Origin: Bacteroidota bacterium
GTDB taxonomy: Bacteria > Bacteroidota > Rhodothermia > Rhodothermales > Bin80
NCBI GenBank assembly: GCA_026708685.1
Contig: JAPOUL010000032.1
Span: forward strand, 1 to 59,787
DNA: 59,787 bases
Direction: 5' to 3'
Numbering within the stretch: the stretch's first letter is position 1; each line of letters begins with the position of its first letter. The notes beneath the pieces are model-generated. The model ran no database searches. It was not told the origin of the DNA and saw nothing but the letters and a program-made list of their open reading frames with translations. The translations under genes were made by a program, and so were the position numbers. Below, in pieces: positions 57,323 to 59,787 of the stretch.

Positions 57323-57561
57323 ATGGCTAAGTCCTATCAAGATTGTATAGACAGAATTGGTGATGAGGCCCAACGTATTTACGAGAAACGTTGAGGGAAA
57401 AACTTGAACTAACCCACATGGGACAGTCAGTTGTCATTGATGTTGATACGGGAAACTACTATCTGGGTGAAACGGACTATCTTGCTATGAAGAATGCCCG
57501 TGAGCAACAACCCTATGATCTTTATTGCATCATTGATATTGGCAGAGTAATAAGAATTTGA
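57323..57561 (+). pseudogene. Decayed copy 2 of the small gene paired with an aspartic protease
   Basis: It begins MAKSYQDCIDRIGDEAQRIY and ends early at TGA after about 24 codons. A single-frame shift restores a protein reading LREKLELTHMGQSVVIDVDT, then GNYYLGETDYLAMKNAREQQ, and ending D-I-G-R-V-I-R-I at TGA 57559-57561. The aspartic-protease fragment begins 11 bp later. DNA identity with copy 1 is high over about 330 bp. Only one shift is needed, so decay is recent. Confidence 0.7.
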
Positions 57562-57572
57562 GGATAATCAAC

Positions 57573-57698
57573 TTGTCTGATCATCAGCATATTGTTGGAC
57601 ACTTTGACGATGACGGCAATCCGTGCATTCTTTGTCATATTCGTGGAATTAAGCACCCTCATCCTGGTTTGGAATACGAGGGAATTATTGATACAGGA
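57573..57698 (+). pseudogene. Clan AA (retropepsin-like) aspartic protease, cut after the active site
   Basis: From TTG 57573 the frame reads SDHQHIVGHFDDDGNPCILC, then HIRGIKHPHPGLEYEGIIDT and G. The V-G-H-F-D-D-D-G-x-P start and I-I-D-T-G active site are as in bacterial clan AA aspartic proteases of about 110-130 residues. Element B begins one base later, so everything after Asp-Thr-Gly is lost. The open frame runs 38 codons through the element. No downstream remainder was recognised after it. Confidence 0.7.
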
Positions 57699-57794
57699 GA
57701 GCCTTTTGCAAAACCTCCATGTTTCTGGAATATTGCCATGGAGTGCTTGAGACGCATTTTTTTTGACTTGATCAAGAGGTTTTGCAAACGGTTC
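57699..57794. mobile_element. MITE-like element, copy B
   Basis: A 96-bp element with ends GAGCCTTTTGCAAAACCTC (57699-57717) and GAGGTTTTGCAAACGGTTC (57776-57794), inverted with two mismatches. The interior holds GGAGTGCTTGAGACGCAT, which occurs in reverse orientation in copies C and D. It interrupts the aspartic protease gene directly behind the catalytic triplet. Confidence 0.8.
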
Positions 57795-57998
57795 TATTAT
57801 TTCCATATAAATTAGATGGCGAACACTTTTTTGGGGTGTGCCCGTTCAGAAGTGCCTGCCCAAGAACCCTTCATATAGCCTGACTTGTGAAGAAAAAGGG
57901 AATTATATATTCAACCCTGCTCAGGGCGCATTATGGCCCCATTATCTTGATCAAAGAATTTAGCTCTCTACCGTGAAATAATATTATTTCTGTATTAT

Positions 57999-58094
57999 GA
58001 GCCGTTTGCAAAACCTACCTGCCAATTCTAAAAATGCACAAGGGTGCTCTATGGCAATATTTCTGTTGAAACGATGAGGTTTTGCAAAAGCCTC
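57999..58094. mobile_element. MITE-like element, copy C
   Basis: A 96-bp element with ends GAGCCGTTTGCAAAACCT (57999-58016) and GAGGTTTTGCAAAAGCCTC (58076-58094). The flanks are TTAT on both sides, a possible 4-bp target duplication. The interior CTATGGCAATATTTCTG matches copy B reversed, so it is inserted in the opposite orientation. Confidence 0.8.
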
Positions 58095-58451
58095 TTATAT
58101 CAACGGTATACTGGAATTTTTACCATGCCTTACTCAGATTTTGCCCAATGATTCGAAAATCTTGATCCTCATTTCACCAATCATTACGATGCAAAGACGC
58201 ATAATTGGCACCGATTTGTGGAATTGCTATGATTGTGCGGAACCCCCAAAGAGGTTTTTTTGCAGGCACTACTTATTCAGTGGCCGTCAGGCTACACTTA
58301 ATCCTCGTAACCCACTTGTGCCGCAGTACAAGGATTGACAACCATGTCAAATCCATCCCCATAGATGATGATTTTCTGCTTTTTAAAACTTATGCAGTCC
58401 GATCAAAAGGGCGGTATGCATCCTTCATCAGGCACATCTTGCCCCACTGGA
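58095..58451. other. Gene-poor stretch with coding-like fragments
   Basis: No intact gene. One plus frame reads FENLDPHFTNHYDAKTHNWH followed by R-F-V-E-L-L and a stop, and a different frame ends RNPLVPQYKD. They look like pieces of a broken gene, not identified. The end of this stretch is the 3' flank of the right-edge surface protein gene. Confidence 0.4.
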
Positions 58452-59787
58452 TCATTTGACACTCATGAAGTGTCCAACATAGACCGAAGATGACCTGTCG
58501 TCCAAAGATGTGGCATGGATCCGATACAGATACGCACCGGATGGCAAATTCAGATTGCTCAGTTCCATTTCATTGCCCCATCCTGCGGTGAAATATTCCG
58601 ATGGGGTCGTAATCAACCGCCTTCCCGTGACATCCATGACTTCCACTTGCACCTGTGCAGGCCATGGAAGATCAAACACCAGATTCGTGGAACTGTAGAA
58701 AGGATTCGGATAATTGGAATAGCCTCGTAATTCATGTGGTATCTCTGGGTTTTCATCCGTATGGACTGGTGAAATGACTTCCACACTGAACACTAGGTTA
58801 TCCTGTGCTCCATTATGATCCGTCGCTGTATAGGTCAAGGCGATCGGTGGAGTGATCTCCAATGGGGTTCCAGTGATGGTTCGCGTCAGAGCATCATATT
58901 GAAGTCCAAACGGAAGATCCAACAGCGTAAGGGTATACTGGATGGGAGGAATTCCTCCCGTCACCTCTGGTAGCACCAGCGGATCAATGGCCTGCCCTCG
59001 CGGATAGGATTGATTGGGGATGGTTTCGGTAAAGGTGATCGTGTACACTTGTATCTTAAACGCCAGTTTTGCACTCGTCCCAGCACGATCCTCCACCGTA
59101 TAGGTATAGACCTGCGAATCCGTCACTTCTGAGGGCGTTCCACTGAGCGTCCGCGTTTCGCTATCAAAGGTGAGTCCTTGGGGCGGATCTGGGGTGAAGG
59201 TGTAGTCATACGGTGGTACCCCTCCCATTGCACTGGGAAGGACATGATCAGGGATCGCGATACCGACTGGATACATCTGATCTGCAACCGTCTCTGCAAA
59301 GACCAAGGCTTGCGGTGCAGTGACTTCTATGGTAAACGTTTGGTTTGACGTTCCATTGTCGTCATCGGTGACTGTATACGTATAGGTCGTTGCAGACATA
59401 CTTTCGGAGGGGGTTCCGCTGAGCGTTTGCGTGGTCGCATCAAACTCAAGTCCTTTAGGCAGATCCGGCGTGAGAGCATAGCGATAGGGCTCTGTTCCCC
59501 CGACGGCATCTGGAAGCACGACCTCATCAATAGCGATCCCCACGATAAAGGATTGATGGGGGATCGTCGCTAAAGACAATGGTTGCACATCACTGTCATC
59601 ATCATCTGCAATGGTGAGCGTATGCACATTTTGGCTTCCTATGTCATATCCCGAGCCGCTGGTCAGCGTCAGGATGACGGTCTCGTCTGATTCGTCAACT
59701 GGATCATTGGTAATGGCAATGGAGAGATTTGCAGAGGTGGCATTGGCGGCGATCGTGATAGAGCCTGATCCTTGAATGGAATAATCG
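58452..59787 (-). CDS. Large secreted surface protein, 5' end beyond the window; putative Ig repeats and T9SS-like C-terminus
   Basis: The frame is open through the right edge, so only the C-terminal 444 residues are seen. A GTG at 59627 is not the true start. Reading from the edge there is a Calx-beta-type end (TVILTLTSGSGYDIGSQNVH). Three repeats of about 90 residues follow, with the dystroglycan/cadherin-like putative-Ig pattern (GLEFDATTQTLSGTPSE, GLTFDSETRTLSGTPSE and GLQYDALTRTITGTPLE). The final 85 residues (SNYPNPFYSSTNLVFDLPWP, VEVMDVTGRRL) resemble type A sorting domains of type IX secretion. It is the same kind of protein as the gene at the left edge. Confidence 0.85.
   Translation of the reverse strand, partial: DYSIQGSGSITIAANATSANLSIAITNDPVDESDETVILTLTSGSGYDIGSQNVHTLTIADDDDSDVQPLSLATIPHQSFIVGIAIDEVVLPDAVGGTEPYRYALTPDLPKGLEFDATTQTLSGTPSESMSATTYTYTVTDDDNGTSNQTFTIEVTAPQALVFAETVADQMYPVGIAIPDHVLPSAMGGVPPYDYTFTPDPPQGLTFDSETRTLSGTPSEVTDSQVYTYTVEDRAGTSAKLAFKIQVYTITFTETIPNQSYPRGQAIDPLVLPEVTGGIPPIQYTLTLLDLPFGLQYDALTRTITGTPLEITPPIALTYTATDHNGAQDNLVFSVEVISPVHTDENPEIPHELRGYSNYPNPFYSSTNLVFDLPWPAQVQVEVMDVTGRRLITTPSEYFTAGWGNEMELSNLNLPSGAYLYRIHATSLDDRSSSVYVGHFMSVK

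Noticed and set aside
57795..57960. Remainder of the aspartic protease after element B
   Set aside because: Short coding-like text follows (for example NYIFNPAQGALWPHYLDQRI), but it does not resemble the expected continuation after Asp-Thr-Gly, so it is left unassigned.
1..59787. CRISPR array or prophage
   Set aside because: No series of regularly spaced direct repeats with unique spacers and no phage structural, integrase or lysis genes were seen; the tandem repeats at both edges are protein repeats.

Overview
The window looks like a chromosomal segment of a bacterium in the Bacteroidota/Rhodothermota/Balneolota group. This placement is inference. It rests on a TonB-dependent receptor with an N-terminal carboxypeptidase-regulatory-like domain, a YpdA-type bacillithiol disulfide reductase, a DUF5683-like protein, a C-terminal domain resembling type IX secretion sorting domains, lipoprotein signals and the infC-rpmI-rplT-pheS-pheT order. 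Coding density is high with short intergenic gaps, except in a few decayed patches.

Layout. 0-3.5 kb: the 3' end of a large secreted Calx-beta repeat protein (minus). 3.7-7.6 kb: minus-strand run bdr/ypdA, tadA, a 59-aa membrane protein, a kelch-type lipoprotein and truA. 7.7-10.1 kb: aroK, rnhB and rho. 10.6-14.3 kb: an ExbD-like protein, a TPR lipoprotein, a Cys-rich protein on the other strand and an ExbB/TolQ-like protein. 14.6-17.3 kb: a PLP enzyme and glyS. 17.3-25.9 kb: a long minus-strand housekeeping block, in transcription order infC, rpmI, rplT, pheS, pheT, a coiled-coil protein, zapA, a 6S-like RNA, rny and an M19 dipeptidase. tRNA-Val lies upstream of infC. 26-30.4 kb: DUF5683-like protein, TonB receptor, aldo/keto reductase (minus). 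31-36.3 kb: ispH, two small lipoproteins, an M20 dipeptidase, tRNA-Leu and an acyltransferase (plus). 36.6-39.2 kb: TPR protein and altronate-dehydratase-like protein (minus). 39.5-42.1 kb: an IS1634-type transposase, a small inverted-repeat element and a 5'-broken coiled-coil gene. 42.4-48 kb: a six-gene nucleotide-sugar cluster (minus). 48.7-50.7 kb: a lone GHKL-ATPase/nuclease fusion. 51.2-56.4 kb: second ExbD-like gene, tRNA-Gln, prs, rplY, pth, hppA (plus). 56.4-58.4 kb: a graveyard of duplicated pseudogenes and about 100-bp inverted-repeat elements. 58.45 kb to the right edge: the 3' part of another large surface protein (minus).

The best-supported new observations are four. (1) A 14-codon reading frame with three consecutive Phe codons, followed by mutually exclusive hairpins and a strong terminator, lies directly before pheS, so pheST is probably controlled by ribosome-stalling attenuation. 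(2) A 181-nt rod-like RNA between zapA and rny looks like 6S RNA. (3) A family of 96-103 bp MITE-like elements is present in four copies plus one solo end. One copy cuts a clan AA aspartic protease gene right after its catalytic Asp-Thr-Gly, and another sits in one copy of a duplicated cassette whose sister copy preserves the empty site. (4) A single-gene GHKL ATPase joined to a PD-(D/E)XK-like nuclease domain is a plausible defence protein.

All function calls come from reading the sequence; no database search was run.
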